Assembly: GCF_900637195.1 (NCBI RefSeq)
Contig: NZ_LR134356.1
Coordinates: 1,798,001-1,862,000 of the forward strand
DNA length: 64,000 nt
Source of the DNA: Mycolicibacterium aurum
GTDB lineage: Bacteria > Actinomycetota > Actinomycetes > Mycobacteriales > Mycobacteriaceae
Reading direction: 5' to 3'
Shown here: positions 63,127 through 64,000 of the stretch, in pieces
Numbering within the stretch: position 1 is the first letter of the stretch
How the letters are laid out: every line of letters begins with the position of its first letter
Made by a program: the position numbers and the translations under genes
The notes under the pieces: generated by a model
The model's database searches: none
What the model was told of the DNA's origin: nothing
What the model saw: only the letters and a program-made list of their open reading frames with translations

Positions 63127-64000
63127 ATGAGTGCGGGTCTGTTCGCGCTCCTCGACGATGTCGCGGCGCTGGCACGGCTGGCCGCTGCGTCCGTCGACGA
63201 CATCGGTGCCGCCGCAGGCAGGGCCACCGCCAAGGCGGCCGGCGTGGTGATCGACGACACCGCGGTCACCCCTCAGTACGTGCACGGCATCGCTGCCGAA
63301 CGCGAACTCCCGATCATCAAGCGCATAGCGCTGGGCTCGCTGCGCAACAAGGTCCTCTTCATCCTGCCCGCCGCGCTGCTGCTGAGTCAGTTCGTGCCGT
63401 GGCTGCTGACCCCGATCCTGATGCTCGGCGCAACCTATCTGTGCTTCGAGGGAGCCGAGAAGGTCTGGGGCATGATCCGCGGCAGCGACTCGCATGCGGC
63501 CCCCGTCGCGGCGGCGGGACCGGACGCCGAAAAACTGATGGTGACCGGTGCGGTCCGCACCGACTTCATCCTGTCGGCCGAGATCATGGTCATCGCCCTC
63601 AACGAGGTGGCTGACCAGTCGTTTGTACCGCGGCTGCTCATCCTGCTCGTCGTCGCCGTCGTGATCACTGCGGTCGTGTACGGCGTCGTCGCCGGCATCG
63701 TGAAGATGGACGACATCGGCCTGAGCCTCACGCAGCGCTCCTCGGCTTTCGCGCAGAAGGTGGGTCGCGGCCTCGTCGCCGGCATGCCGAAACTGCTCTC
63801 GGCGCTGTCGGTCGTCGGCACCGTGGCGATGCTGTGGGTCGGCGGGCACATCCTGCTCATCGGGGCTGACGAACTGGGCTGGCATGCGCCCTACGCGCTT
63901 GTCCACCACGGCGAGGAGTACGTGCACCACGTGGCAGGCGTGGGAGGTGCGCTCGCCTGGTTGGTCAACACCGCCGCGTCAGCGGTGATCGGGCTCGTGG
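63127..64000 (+). CDS. DUF808 (YedI)-family membrane protein, cut by window edge
   Basis: At least 291 residues, running off the right end. The N-terminus MSAGLFALLDDVAALARLAA and the following segments (AAGVVIDDTAVTPQYVHG, then AERELPIIKRIALGSLRNK) match the DUF808 family of inner-membrane proteins of unknown function. About four hydrophobic helices are visible so far (around 85-115, 155-185, 215-240 and at the end). The ATG at 63127 was chosen from the family N-terminus. A GGGTACCC palindrome lies at 63082-63089, 38 bp upstream. Confidence 0.88.
   Translation, partial: MSAGLFALLDDVAALARLAAASVDDIGAAAGRATAKAAGVVIDDTAVTPQYVHGIAAERELPIIKRIALGSLRNKVLFILPAALLLSQFVPWLLTPILMLGATYLCFEGAEKVWGMIRGSDSHAAPVAAAGPDAEKLMVTGAVRTDFILSAEIMVIALNEVADQSFVPRLLILLVVAVVITAVVYGVVAGIVKMDDIGLSLTQRSSAFAQKVGRGLVAGMPKLLSALSVVGTVAMLWVGGHILLIGADELGWHAPYALVHHGEEYVHHVAGVGGALAWLVNTAASAVIGLV

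Overview
The window is high-GC actinobacterial chromosome, almost certainly from a fast-growing mycobacterium (Mycolicibacterium-type). The best evidence is the left end. The order fprA, prfB, a MscS-like protein, a Pro/Thr-rich membrane protein, ftsE, ftsX, smpB and then ssrA matches the Mycobacterium tuberculosis Rv3106-Rv3100c/ssrA block. Two cutinase-like proteins, an MmpL transporter, an LmeA-like protein and a tmRNA tag reading ADSNQRDFALAA agree with this. No tRNA, rRNA, CRISPR array or prophage was seen.

Layout. 1-9.7 kb is core: electron transfer, translation termination, divisome ABC proteins and trans-translation, with an EamA transporter and a membrane GGDEF-EAL protein between smpB and ssrA. 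9.8-16 kb holds small metabolic and stress genes: an SDR, a DUF309 protein, a hydrolase, a GlsB-type membrane protein, a CsbD-like protein, a coiled-coil protein, a DUF998 protein and a cutinase. 16-20.4 kb has a NYN-LOTUS protein and a three-gene unit of an unusual methylenetetrahydrofolate-reductase-like protein, a methyltransferase and a DUF2252 protein. 20.4-23.3 kb is a leftward four-gene operon that starts with a 45-residue protein and has a SigF-like promoter. 23.5-29.4 kb carries a glycosyltransferase/alpha-glucosidase pair, then a hydrolase-adenylyl cyclase fusion coupled to an SDR with a Cys-rich N-terminus. An intact IS30-family element lies at 29.4-30.7 kb.

30.7-38.9 kb is accessory metabolism. 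It has a bicupin, an acyltransferase/thioesterase pair and a translationally coupled leftward operon of extradiol dioxygenase, FAH-type hydrolase, flavin monooxygenase and P450. A divergent TetR gene faces this operon across two copies of a 14-bp palindrome, which suggests an inducible meta-cleavage pathway for an unknown aromatic compound. 39-47.6 kb carries an LmeA-like protein, an Lrp-family regulator divergent from a large indolepyruvate ferredoxin oxidoreductase, a second cutinase, and a leftward SnoaL-like/APH-like/luciferase-like operon.

47.7-54.7 kb contains an amino-acid permease and a four-gene signalling operon: PAS-ANTAR, STAS, a 1399-residue sensor kinase-receiver-phosphatase-RsbW-like protein, and STAS. 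It looks like a self-contained partner-switching stress module that also reaches RNA-level control. 54.7-64 kb has a LigD-type polymerase, a fused TAXI-TRAP transporter with its receptor, an MmpL gene with a palindrome over its -35 region, a HAD phosphatase, a lipoprotein ending in four 17-residue repeats and a truncated DUF808 gene. fprA and the DUF808 gene run off the window ends.
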